This document shows positions 48,916-57,358 of a DNA stretch of 64,000 nt, piece by piece (the first letter of the stretch is position 1; each line of letters opens with the position of its first letter). Source of the DNA: Rhodoferax lithotrophicus. GTDB taxonomy: Bacteria; Pseudomonadota; Gammaproteobacteria; Burkholderiales; Burkholderiaceae_C. Location of the stretch: contig NZ_AP024238.1 in NCBI RefSeq assembly GCF_019973615.1, positions 124,001 to 188,000 of the forward strand, written 5' to 3'. The position numbers and the translations under genes are program-made. Below the pieces are notes generated by a model. That model made no database searches and had not been told where the DNA came from. It worked only from the letters and a program-made list of their open reading frames with translations.

Positions 48916-48921
48916 GGCAGG

Positions 48922-51312
48922 TCAATCGTAGTTACTGAAACGACTTGGTGCAGCACCGGGCTCACGCAAGTTTTGATAATTGGGAATGTTATCTTTGAGC
49001 GACTTGAGCGGGTTCACACCCAATCGGGAGAAGCCGACAAACTCCAGCTGGAACATGATGCGTTGTGTGGCCGTGATGCTACTTGTTTGCAAGCGTTCCA
49101 GCACAATGCGACCCAGCCAGCAGCCCGCATCGTATTCGAAGCCCAGCACGGAATCGACCAGTTTGCCTTCATTCATGCTGTAGTTGAGTCGTCCCACGCT
49201 GTACCAGCGGCCTTCGCCTTGCCCTTGTCCCGGTCCGAGGTATTTGCCGCGGTCTCCCCACAGGTCGTTCAGCGGCCATTGCCAGCCAATGTCGAGTTGT
49301 TCACTTGAATCACGCTGGAATCGGTAGGCCGCATTGATGGTGCGGTAGCTGCCAGGGTTGTAGCTTGCCCCCAGGGTGGAGCGCACCGATTGTTCCGTGG
49401 TGGGGTTGACCTGCACGGTGCCATCGAATCGCCAGCGTGCGTCCCAATTGACCGAGCCACCCAGCAAGATGTCGCTGATGCGGTCTTGTGCGGGCAACGC
49501 GCCGGGCAGTGTGACGTTTTGGTCGCGAAAGCGCAGACGCTGGGCCAGTCCTACGCGCGCCGCTTCAGCACCCGTATCCGGGTCCAAAAAGCGTGATGTC
49601 ACGCCCAAGGTGAGCAAATTGCTGTCAGAAATGCGGTCATTGCCAACAAAGGCGTTTTCCTGATAGATGGTTGCAAAATTGAAATCGTAGGCACCCGAAT
49701 CGTAGTTGGGTAGCTGGCTTTGGTCACGGTAGGGGGTATTCACATAAAACGCGCGCGGCTCCAGTGTCTGGAGCAGCTTGCGACCAAAAAGCTGGGTGTC
49801 GCGTTCAAACACCAAACCGGCATCCATGCTCAAGGTCGGCACCACACGGCTGGCGCTTGATTCACCATTGGCCAGTACGGTATCAAACTGGTAATTGGTG
49901 GCGTGCAACTGAATCTTGGGCCGAACATAACCGGCAGAGGTCTGAAAAGTCCGGCTGGCTTGCAACACCGAAAACGTCCGCTCGGCATTGGGCTGCAGGG
50001 TGAGGCTGCTGTCAGATTGAAAACGCGTGTAATCGGCATCCAGTGTCACATCCAAACCCCATAGATTGGGGCGGGTGTAGCGTGTGGCGATTTGTGGCAA
50101 ACGGTCGTAGGGTGGGATGATGGGGGCGGTGACATCCTGCAGGGTTTGCCATTTGAGGGTGCGCACGCTGCTGGCCCAGGCACCATTTGTCCACATCAGG
50201 GTGGCATCGTTGGCCAGCAAGCGTTGGGTCAGTGAACCATTGGTGCGCGTGAAATCACGCCAGTAATTGTCATCGCTGACACGGTTCAAGCTCATGTTTA
50301 ATACGGCACCGCTGCTTGTCCATTCACTCTGAAGGCGGGCTTGATGGTTCAGGTTCAGGCCCCAACGGTTGATGTTGCGCAACTGGTCGGAGGGCATCCA
50401 GTCCGCGCGTAGGCTACCCGAGTAATTGGCTTCAAGGTATCTGAACTCGGTGTCCAGGTTGAGGCCACGCTTGCTCATCAGCGTGGGGGTGATGGTGGCA
50501 TCCCGGTTGGGGGCGATATTCCAGTAATAAGGCACGGACACTTCCGTGCCATTGATGTTGTCCATTCCCAGCGTGGGTGGTAACACCCCTGACTTGCGCT
50601 GGTCACTTAGCGGAAAGCTGATATAGGGCACAGGCAACAGCGGTACGCCCTTGAAGCTCAGCACTGCGCCCTCGGCCGTGCCTACATCTTCTTCGTTGTC
50701 CAGGCTGATGGTGCTGGCTTTCAAAATCCAGTCCGGCATCCAGCTCGGCCCTGGCAAGCGTTTACAGGTGGTGAAGGTGGCGTTGTGAATCACCGCCCGT
50801 TGCTCGTCCAGAAAATCAACCCGGTCCGCCTGGCCGTGGGCATCATTGCGCAAAAAATGGTAACTGGGCTCATTAAAAAAGCCTTCAAAAGCATCCACTC
50901 GCAATTCCAGCAACGGGCCCTCATACACGTTGCCTGCGCGGTTCACCCGCACATGGCCTGTAGCTTTGGCCGTATCTGTGGGTTGGTAGTAATCAAGTCG
51001 GTCAGCTTTGATCACCACATCCACCTTGCGTAGGGCGGCAGAACCCTCCACCGTGGTTTCCAGATCCGGTCGGCCTGTGATGTGCTCACCCGAGACAAAA
51101 GTGGGTACGCTGCTGCGTGCCTCAGAGCTCAATTGCTCCTCCAACTCAGAACTCGGCTTGAGTTGCAAAGGCGAGTTGTCCGCAGACTGCGCACTGGCCA
51201 AGCTTGCTTGCAGTAAGGCCACTGCAACACTGATCGATGCCCGTGCAAAACGGCCAGGCATCATCCGTTGCAAGGCGCAAGGCAGCAAAAAATGCTTATT
51301 CATCATGCGCAT
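48922..51312 (-). CDS. lptD: LPS-assembly protein LptD
   Basis: 796 residues, a normal length. Signal peptide, OstA-type N-terminal jellyroll near 90-220 (LRKVDVVIKADRLDY, ATGHVRVNRAGNVYEGPLLEL), then the LptD beta-barrel (PYYWNIAPNRDATITPTLMSKRG). Only two cysteines remain after the signal peptide (FTTCKRL and DAGCWLG), whereas E. coli LptD has four, so a single interdomain disulfide is expected. It inserts LPS in the outer leaflet together with LptE. Divergent from amgK. The exact start among clustered ATGs (51312, 51306, 51303) is open. Confidence 0.93.
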   Translation of the reverse strand: MRMMNKHFLLPCALQRMMPGRFARASISVAVALLQASLASAQSADNSPLQLKPSSELEEQLSSEARSSVPTFVSGEHITGRPDLETTVEGSAALRKVDVVIKADRLDYYQPTDTAKATGHVRVNRAGNVYEGPLLELRVDAFEGFFNEPSYHFLRNDAHGQADRVDFLDEQRAVIHNATFTTCKRLPGPSWMPDWILKASTISLDNEEDVGTAEGAVLSFKGVPLLPVPYISFPLSDQRKSGVLPPTLGMDNINGTEVSVPYYWNIAPNRDATITPTLMSKRGLNLDTEFRYLEANYSGSLRADWMPSDQLRNINRWGLNLNHQARLQSEWTSSGAVLNMSLNRVSDDNYWRDFTRTNGSLTQRLLANDATLMWTNGAWASSVRTLKWQTLQDVTAPIIPPYDRLPQIATRYTRPNLWGLDVTLDADYTRFQSDSSLTLQPNAERTFSVLQASRTFQTSAGYVRPKIQLHATNYQFDTVLANGESSASRVVPTLSMDAGLVFERDTQLFGRKLLQTLEPRAFYVNTPYRDQSQLPNYDSGAYDFNFATIYQENAFVGNDRISDSNLLTLGVTSRFLDPDTGAEAARVGLAQRLRFRDQNVTLPGALPAQDRISDILLGGSVNWDARWRFDGTVQVNPTTEQSVRSTLGASYNPGSYRTINAAYRFQRDSSEQLDIGWQWPLNDLWGDRGKYLGPGQGQGEGRWYSVGRLNYSMNEGKLVDSVLGFEYDAGCWLGRIVLERLQTSSITATQRIMFQLEFVGFSRLGVNPLKSLKDNIPNYQNLREPGAAPSRFSNYD

Positions 51313-51385
51313 GGGGCAGGGGCAATGGAAAGGCGGCAGCGGGCATGAGAGAGTTTGGAGGGGCGGGTTTTACAATGGATTATCC

Positions 51386-52498
51386 ATGAGCCAAGACCAC
51401 ATCCCCCCAGCCCCCCCTGCCGTTGACATTACTTTCAGCGATGCCCAACGCGCCACCGAATTTAAGCACTGGCTGAGCCTGCTTGCGCCGCTGCATCAGC
51501 TGAATTTACCGTCGTTGCGCCTGGCCTCGGCTGATGCCAGTTTTCGGAGATACTTCAGAATTGATAGCTGCTTGCGCAATTCAGACGGGCATCAGAGGCC
51601 AATTTCCTTCATTATCATGGATGCCCCGCCGGACAAAGAGAATTGCGAGCCCTTCGTCAAGGTGGCTGAGCTGATGCAAGCCGCAGGCCTTCATGCACCC
51701 CAGGTGCTGGCTTGGGAGCCCGCGCAAGGCTTCATGCTGCTGAGTGATCTGGGCACACAAACCATGATGCAAGTCATCCAGCCACAAGACCCGCAAGCCA
51801 ACCTGCCGATGTATCTGCAAGCTGTGGACGCACTGATTTCCTGGCAGCTCAGTTCCAAGCCCGACGTGTTGCCACCCTATGACGAAGCCCTGTTGCGCCG
51901 CGAGCTGGAACTGTTTCCAGACTGGTACATCTGCAAGTACAAAGGCCAGGTGATTGATGATGCCATGCGCTTCACCCTGGACAACAGTTTCAAGCAAATC
52001 ATCGCCAACAATCTGGCCCAACCCCGCGTCTTTGTGCACCGCGACTTCATGCCACGTAACCTGATGGTCGGCCCCACGCCGGAGGCCCCGCTGGGGGTGC
52101 TGGACTTTCAGGACGCGGTCTACGGCCCCGTCACCTACGACATTGCCAGCCTGATGCGCGATGCTTTTTTAAGCTGGGAAGAAGATTTTTGCCTGGATGT
52201 GACCATCCGCTACTGGGAAAAAGCCCGCAAGACCGGCCTGCCCGTGGGCGACGACTTTGGCGAGTTTTACCGGGCAGTGGAGTGGATGGGCTTGCAACGG
52301 CACCTGAAAGTGGCCGGCATTTTTGCCCGCTTGACGCTGCGAGATGGCAAGCCGCAGTACCTGGCCGACACACCGCGCTTCATCCAGTACATCCGCACCA
52401 CCTGCGCACGTTACCGCGAACTCAAACCGCTGCTGCGCCTGGTGGACAAGGTGGAAGGCATTGTGGAGCCAGACATCTTTGGCTTTGGCCGCCAATAA
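51386..52498 (+). CDS. amgK: Anomeric N-acetylmuramate/N-acetylglucosamine kinase (AmgK-like phosphotransferase)
   Basis: Start at ATG 51386 (MSQDHIPPAPPA); the frame is open much further upstream but that part overlaps lptD antisense. About 370 residues. Aminoglycoside-phosphotransferase fold: ASFRRYFR, MDAPPDKE, catalytic VHRDFMPRNLMV and the magnesium motif LDFQDAVYGP. AmgK recycles cell-wall sugars ahead of MurU, and the position divergent from lptD is conserved in related bacteria. A dispersed repeat (51556-51609) adds about 15 residues (DSCLRNSDGHQRPIS) between RYFRI and FIIMDAPP, in a beta-hairpin. No murU follows; a ferredoxin gene does. Confidence 0.87.
   Translation: MSQDHIPPAPPAVDITFSDAQRATEFKHWLSLLAPLHQLNLPSLRLASADASFRRYFRIDSCLRNSDGHQRPISFIIMDAPPDKENCEPFVKVAELMQAAGLHAPQVLAWEPAQGFMLLSDLGTQTMMQVIQPQDPQANLPMYLQAVDALISWQLSSKPDVLPPYDEALLRRELELFPDWYICKYKGQVIDDAMRFTLDNSFKQIIANNLAQPRVFVHRDFMPRNLMVGPTPEAPLGVLDFQDAVYGPVTYDIASLMRDAFLSWEEDFCLDVTIRYWEKARKTGLPVGDDFGEFYRAVEWMGLQRHLKVAGIFARLTLRDGKPQYLADTPRFIQYIRTTCARYRELKPLLRLVDKVEGIVEPDIFGFGRQ
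51556..51609 (+). repeat. Dispersed ~55-bp repeat, copy 8 (intragenic)
   Basis: GATAGCTGCTTGCGCAATTC, then GGGCATCAGAGGCCAATTT. Translated in frame in amgK. Confidence 0.65.
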
Positions 52499-52703
52499 AC
52501 CTCCTTTTCGGGTCGTGATTGATGCCAGTCGCTGCACCGGCTGTGGTTGGTGTGTGGCCGCCTGCCCCTTGAATTTGCTCAGCCTGGAGCCCCAAGGCTG
52601 GAAAAAGCATGCGGTGATTGACGATGAAGCCACTTGCACCGGGTGCAAAAAGTGTGAAAAACGGTGTTTGTTTAAGGCACTGCGTGTGACGACTGCGCAT
52701 TAG
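52485..52703 (+). CDS. Small 2[4Fe-4S] ferredoxin
   Basis: About 72 residues from a TTG at 52485, overlapping the amgK end by 14 bases; a GTG at 52515 is another possible start. Two full cluster motifs: CTGCGWCVAACP and CTGCKKCEKRC, with an intervening WKKHAVIDDEAT. It is likely an electron carrier, but no partner enzyme is adjacent. Confidence 0.8.
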   Translation: MAANKPPFRVVIDASRCTGCGWCVAACPLNLLSLEPQGWKKHAVIDDEATCTGCKKCEKRCLFKALRVTTAH

Positions 52704-52802
52704 CGCGTTGATATCGGTAGTCATCTGGATGTTCGCCAGGCTAAGCCCGTGCTAAGCTGAAACCATCTGTTCATTCTTCATCCCTTCTCAGGAGCGCACC
52801 CC

Positions 52803-53957
52803 ATGCCCGGACTTCTTCCCCATATCGACCCCGATGGTTTGCTTGAGTTTTCAGTGGTCTACACCGACCGGGCCCTGAACCACATGTCGCAGCGCTTTCA
52901 GGGCGTGATGACGGACATTTCCCGCATTCTCAAAGAAGTTTATGCCGCCAAATCAGCGGTGCTGGTGCCTGGTAGCGGCACTTTTGGCATGGAAGCCGTG
53001 GCGCGGCAATTTGCCACTGGCAAAAAAGTGCTGGTGATCCGCAATGGCTGGTTCAGCTACCGCTGGACGCAGATTTTTGACATGGGTGGCATCCCGTCCG
53101 AGTCCATCGTGCTCAAGGCGCGGCGCATCAATGACAGCAAACAATCGCCCTGGATTCCCTGCCCGGTCGAAGAAGTGGTGGCCACCATCCGCGCCCAAAA
53201 GCCTGATCTGGTGTTTGCACCGCATGTGGAAACCGCTGCCGGCATGATCTTGCCCGATGACTACCTGAAAACCGTGGCTGATGCGGTGCATGAGGTGGGT
53301 GGCTTGATGGTGCTGGACTGCATTGCCTCCGGGGCGATGTGGGTCAACATGCAAACCACGGGTATAGACGTGTTGGTCAGCGCCCCGCAAAAGGGCTGGA
53401 GCGGCTCCCCTTGCTGTGCCATGGTGATGCTCAGTGAACGCGCCCGCGCCGCCATTGACGGCACCACCAGCACCAGCTTTGCCTGTGATCTGAAAAAGTG
53501 GCTGCAAATCATGGAAGCCTATGAAGCTGGCGGCCATGCCTACCACGCCACCATGCCCACTGACGCGCTGACCCGCCTGCGCGAGGTGATGCAGGAAACC
53601 CGTGACTACGGTTTCGAGAAAGTCAAGGCCGAGCAACTGGCCTTGGGCACGGCGGTGCGCACGCTGTTTGAGAGCCGCGGCATCCAGAGCGTGGCCGCTG
53701 AAGGCTTCAAGGCCCCCGGCGTGGTGGTGAGTTATACCGAGGATGCAGGTATCCAGAACAGCAAAAAATTCCTCGCGCTGGGTTTACAAACCGCTGCCGG
53801 AGTCCCCCTGCAGTGTGATGAGCCAGCTGATTTCATGACCTTCCGGGTTGGTCTGTTTGGCTTGGAAAAATTACACGACGTCGCACGCAGCGTGGCTCAT
53901 CTGGCTGCAGCGTTGGATGCCATGGGCATCCTGGAGCTCGAACCTGTGCGTGCCTGA
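52803..53957 (+). CDS. Class V PLP-dependent aminotransferase (serine/alanine-glyoxylate type)
   Basis: 384 residues. Aminotransferase V fold: PGSGTFGMEAVARQF in the cofactor phosphate region, an HVETAAGMILP segment, VLDCIASGAMW with the pyridine-ring Asp, and the PLP lysine in SAPQKGWSGSP. It resembles alanine- or serine-glyoxylate aminotransferases, and also 2-aminoethylphosphonate transaminases, so the donor is not fixed by sequence. ATG 52803 follows CAGGAGCGCACCCC. It stands alone, with the ferredoxin gene about 100 bases upstream. Confidence 0.88.
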   Translation: MPGLLPHIDPDGLLEFSVVYTDRALNHMSQRFQGVMTDISRILKEVYAAKSAVLVPGSGTFGMEAVARQFATGKKVLVIRNGWFSYRWTQIFDMGGIPSESIVLKARRINDSKQSPWIPCPVEEVVATIRAQKPDLVFAPHVETAAGMILPDDYLKTVADAVHEVGGLMVLDCIASGAMWVNMQTTGIDVLVSAPQKGWSGSPCCAMVMLSERARAAIDGTTSTSFACDLKKWLQIMEAYEAGGHAYHATMPTDALTRLREVMQETRDYGFEKVKAEQLALGTAVRTLFESRGIQSVAAEGFKAPGVVVSYTEDAGIQNSKKFLALGLQTAAGVPLQCDEPADFMTFRVGLFGLEKLHDVARSVAHLAAALDAMGILELEPVRA

Positions 53958-54000
53958 ATTCACGCGCTGGGGGCGCTTTCAGTTTGTCAGGCACACATCG

Positions 54001-55035
54001 TCAAGGCTGTTTAACCCATACCGGCTCTATAAAAAACACATTGGCGGTGTCAGGTTTGACGGTTACCTTGACCCAATGTAATGACGGACTTCCAAAAGTT
54101 CCCAGCCGGGTGAAATTGGCGAGTGGGTTCCACGGGCCATACAAAGGCTTGTCAATTTTGAAAACATGCATGTCACCATGCACAAACAGCACCTGGCCTG
54201 CAAAGCGTTCAGTTTCATGGGTCACCGCGGCCATGAACGCCCGGTAGCCACTGACATCTGGCAACCGGGTTTCATCCACATCTTCAGACTCCGGCATGTC
54301 AAACCCCGGCTGCGCTTGCACCACCAGCACCACACCCTTCGAGCCGTCGCGGCGCGCATGTTCAAAGGTTTCAGCCAGCCAGCGAATGTTGGCGGCATCC
54401 CGCGCCAGGTATTCGGCGTTGGCCTTGTCGCAGTCGGCTGCGCTGCGTTGGCTATGGAAACTGCATTGCCCTGGGATGGCGATGTGATTGTTGTTGCTTC
54501 CCGGTACGTTGAATCCCGCAAAGGTGATTCCCTGATAAAAGAGCCGGGTGTTTTCCACATAAGCCTCGCCCGGCTTGCCCTGATGTTCCAGTGGCAGGGT
54601 GATTTGACCCAACGAGTGTGGGCTGGCGAACATCACCTTGCGGATGTGATCCAGGCGCTCCAGCGGGTCCATGCTGCCGTTGTTTGTCCGGTGACAGTCC
54701 GTCCACTCGTTGTCGCCTGGCACATACACCACCGGCTTTTTCAAGGTATTGAACATGGTCAAGGCTTCGGTGTAAATCTCGTCGGTGCATCTGGAACTGC
54801 CATCCTTGATGTCGCCGTCGTACAGCGAAAACGCAATGTCAGAGGCGTTGAGACTGTCCAGTACGGCTGGTAATTTGGCAGCGTCACCGGCTTTTTTGTA
54901 GGGCATGTCACCCCACAGACCAAAGGCAAACGAACCCGTGGCGGCATCTTGGCGCGTGTAGGGTGTGCTGCAGGCTGCGGTCATGCAACCCACGGTCAAC
55001 ACCACCACAACACGCAAGCAGGTCTTGAATGACAT
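54001..55035 (-). CDS. Calcineurin-like metallophosphatase lipoprotein
   Basis: Start at ATG 55035 (MSFKTCLRV), 7 bases from CAGGAG. About 344 residues. Lipoprotein signal (VVVVLTVGCMTAAC). Metallophosphoesterase motifs: LWGDMPYKK, YDGDIKDGSS, VPGDNEWTDCHR and, near the C-terminus, VHGDMHVFKIDKPL. It is likely anchored in the envelope and hydrolyses a phosphate ester of unknown identity. Convergent with the aminotransferase gene. Confidence 0.8.
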   Translation of the reverse strand: MSFKTCLRVVVVLTVGCMTAACSTPYTRQDAATGSFAFGLWGDMPYKKAGDAAKLPAVLDSLNASDIAFSLYDGDIKDGSSRCTDEIYTEALTMFNTLKKPVVYVPGDNEWTDCHRTNNGSMDPLERLDHIRKVMFASPHSLGQITLPLEHQGKPGEAYVENTRLFYQGITFAGFNVPGSNNNHIAIPGQCSFHSQRSAADCDKANAEYLARDAANIRWLAETFEHARRDGSKGVVLVVQAQPGFDMPESEDVDETRLPDVSGYRAFMAAVTHETERFAGQVLFVHGDMHVFKIDKPLYGPWNPLANFTRLGTFGSPSLHWVKVTVKPDTANVFFIEPVWVKQP

Positions 55036-55117
55036 CAACAAACTCCTGAAAGATTAAACATGGAGTCCATTCTGCATGACGGTGACGTGGCAGGCCTGCC
55101 AGGCCTGGCCAGGGGAT

Positions 55118-56434
55118 TCAAGGCTTTGATTCCGTCACCCTTGCTGCAGGTTGGTTGATGTTCAGAAGGGCATACAAGGCAATGGCCCCAAACGTGGCGG
55201 TGCCAATGCCACCTAGCGCAAAGTCACCAAACCTCAAGGTGAAGTCGCCCGTGCCCAGAATCAGCGTGATGGCAGCGACGAGCAGGTTCTTGTTGTCAGC
55301 AAAATCCACCTTGTTCTCAACCCAGATACGCGCTCCAGCCACTGCAATCAGGCCAAACACCACAATGCTCACACCACCCATCACCGGCAGTGGGATGGTT
55401 TGAATCGCCGCGCCAAATTTGGGCGAGAAACCCAGCACCAGCGCAATCAGCGCCGCCGCCAGGAACATCGCCGTGGAGTAAATTTTGGTGGCAGCCATCA
55501 CACCTATATTCTCCGCATAGGTGGTGACCCCCGTGCCACCCGCACTGCCACTCACCATGGTGGCCAAGCCGTCGCCGATGAAGGCACGGCCCATATACCG
55601 GTCCAGGTTCCGGCCCGTCATGGCGGTCACAGCCTTGATGTGTCCTAAATTTTCAGCTACTAAAATGATAGCTATGGGTGCAATCATGATAAGCGCTTTA
55701 GCCTCAAAAACCGGTGAAGAGAAGGCGGGTATGCCCAACCAGGGGGCCGCCAGCAGAGCACTCACATCCATGGGCTTGCCCAGCCCCAGTCCGTTGGTCA
55801 GCAGCGCATACAACATACTGGCCAGAGTCAAACCCACCAGAATCAACAAGCGTTGCACCATGCCGCTGGTAAACACAGCCACCAGCGCCACGCAGACAAA
55901 GGTTGTGGCTTGCATCCAGCTCTCAAAATTGTTGCCAGCCATGTTTTTGATCGGTACACCAGCCAGGTTCAGGCCAATCACCGCCACCACTGAGCCTGTG
56001 ACCACCGGCGGCATCAGCTTTTCAATCCAGCCCGTGCCAACGGCTTGTACCAAGCAGCCGATGGCGGTGTAAAGCGCCCCGCAGACGATGATGCCGCCCA
56101 GCGCGATGCCGATGTTGGGGTTGATCCCCTTGCCGGCATAACCGGTGGTGGCAATCACCACCCCAATGAATGCAAAGCTGGAGCCCAGGTAGCTGGGCAC
56201 TTGACCGCCAGTGACGAAGAAAAAGAGCAAAGTGCCCACACCACTCATCAAAATCGCCAGATTGGGATCAAACCCCATGAGGATCGGCGCGAGCACGGTT
56301 GCACCAAACATGGCAATCACATGTTGCATGCCCATCACGGCGGTTTGTGGCCAGGGCAGGCGCTCATCCGGGCCAATCACGCCGCCTTGGTTCAAGATGC
56401 TGGGGCTTTTTTCAACCCAGGAAAAGAGACTCAT
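55118..56434 (-). CDS. NCS2-family nucleobase permease (uracil permease-like)
   Basis: Start at ATG 56434 (MSLFSWVEK), 5 bases from AAGGA; upstream codons in the open frame are unlikely. About 438 residues, about 14 helices. Family features: GMQHVIAMFGATVLAPILMG, FAFIGVV, the substrate-site Glu in ILVAENLGHIKAV, and SAGGTGVTTYAENIGVMA. This matches UraA/RutG-type uracil/H+ symporters. A low-GC patch at 55645-55711 resembling the dispersed repeat covers the FEAKALIMIAPIAIILVAEN region without changing the usual length. Confidence 0.9.
   Translation of the reverse strand: MSLFSWVEKSPSILNQGGVIGPDERLPWPQTAVMGMQHVIAMFGATVLAPILMGFDPNLAILMSGVGTLLFFFVTGGQVPSYLGSSFAFIGVVIATTGYAGKGINPNIGIALGGIIVCGALYTAIGCLVQAVGTGWIEKLMPPVVTGSVVAVIGLNLAGVPIKNMAGNNFESWMQATTFVCVALVAVFTSGMVQRLLILVGLTLASMLYALLTNGLGLGKPMDVSALLAAPWLGIPAFSSPVFEAKALIMIAPIAIILVAENLGHIKAVTAMTGRNLDRYMGRAFIGDGLATMVSGSAGGTGVTTYAENIGVMAATKIYSTAMFLAAALIALVLGFSPKFGAAIQTIPLPVMGGVSIVVFGLIAVAGARIWVENKVDFADNKNLLVAAITLILGTGDFTLRFGDFALGGIGTATFGAIALYALLNINQPAARVTESKP
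55645..55711 (+). repeat. Possible dispersed repeat, copy 9 (intragenic)
   Basis: GATAGCTATGGGTGCAATCA, then TGATAAGCGCTTTAGCCTCA. It is AT-rich against its gene and follows the repeat pattern, but there is no added peptide relative to the permease family, so homology is uncertain. Confidence 0.4.
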
Positions 56435-56631
56435 GGGTTTCCTTGTAAGTTTGAGAGGGATGATGGTGAGCCATCTTGCGGCACAAGCAGCACGTTGCAT
56501 GCTCAAGACAGACCTCCAGAAGATGTCCAGAGTCTGTACTTTGGGTGAAATGAGTTTCGCTAATGTGGAGGCGTGTTTTGTCGGGTTACCTCTTTAATCA
56601 CAAGCGCTAAACACTATCAATCATGTAGCGT

Positions 56632-57135
56632 TTAGGTTGTTGGCTGTCCCATGCGCATGGCACGGCTGGCCAGCTCTTGGGCCAGACAGGCTTTGGCTTC
56701 GGGGTAGATGAGTGTTTCTTCCAGCACGATGTGGTCGTGGCACAAGTTGAGAAAAACCTCGGCGCTGTGCTTGAGTTCGGCCATGTCCACCCAGTCTTCA
56801 TTCTGGGCAATGGCACGCAGCATGGGTGCCAGTTCCAGCCAGTTTTGCTCGATCCAGCCATGATCCTGCTTGAGGGTGAGTGCAGCTTGAACAATTTCGG
56901 GCTTGTCACTGAGCAGAAGGCTGGGGAACACATTACGCTCCTCTTCCAGGTGATGCTCGCGTGCGGTTTCAGAGAAATACGCCTCAATGTCCTTGGCTTT
57001 CTGGCGGCAGTGCTCGCTGTCAGAGTCTGCTTCCAGCTGCTCCAGCAAGCCAGTCAGAACAGTCAGGTGTTCATGAATCTGCTGGTGACAAGCATCCAGC
57101 GCTTTGAAACGATCCACATGCGGTTCGGTTTTCAT
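56632..57135 (-). CDS. Hemerythrin-domain protein
   Basis: Start at ATG 57135 (MKTEPHVDRF), with AAGGAGAACCTCG upstream. 167 residues. Four-helix fold with iron-ligand pattern HQQIHEHL, REHHLEEERNVF, KQDHGWIEQNW and CHDHIVLEETLIYP. Such proteins bind O2 or NO, or help repair iron-sulfur clusters (YtfE-like). It is divergent from the 2-oxoacid oxidoreductase operon and shares the region with FNR-like boxes. One box lies 56-69 bases before its start, so oxygen-dependent control is likely. Confidence 0.88.
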   Translation of the reverse strand: MKTEPHVDRFKALDACHQQIHEHLTVLTGLLEQLEADSDSEHCRQKAKDIEAYFSETAREHHLEEERNVFPSLLLSDKPEIVQAALTLKQDHGWIEQNWLELAPMLRAIAQNEDWVDMAELKHSAEVFLNLCHDHIVLEETLIYPEAKACLAQELASRAMRMGQPTT

Positions 57136-57190
57136 CGAGGTTCTCCTTGGCAATAAGCGTTTATTTTTGGCGGGTGTTGGTTTGTCAACT

Positions 57191-57204
57191 TTGAGCCAGA
57201 TCAA
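57191..57204. promoter_or_regulatory. FNR/Anr-like box 1
   Basis: TTGAGCCAGATCAA matches the FNR consensus TTGAT-N4-ATCAA at 9 of 10 defined positions. Nearest to the hemerythrin gene. Confidence 0.6.
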
Positions 57205-57216
57205 TAACTCACCTTT

Positions 57217-57230
57217 TTGATGCAGATCAT
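57217..57230. promoter_or_regulatory. FNR/Anr-like box 2
   Basis: TTGATGCAGATCAT matches the consensus at 9 of 10 defined positions. It is centred 26 bases from box 1. Confidence 0.65.
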
Positions 57231-57234
57231 TTTT

Positions 57235-57248
57235 TTGACATAGATCAG
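57235..57248. promoter_or_regulatory. FNR/Anr-like box 3
   Basis: TTGACATAGATCAG matches at 8 of 10 defined positions. It is about 110 bases before the TTG start of the oxidoreductase operon and probably drives that operon. Confidence 0.5.
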
Positions 57249-57358
57249 TAAATCTGAAAATTTCAGAATGCAGGTGTATTCAAGCCTTAGGCATCGGCGT
57301 AGGATGCCCCACACCTGCGGCGCGTCGGCTTTTTTGTCAGCAGGATGAGGAGACAATT

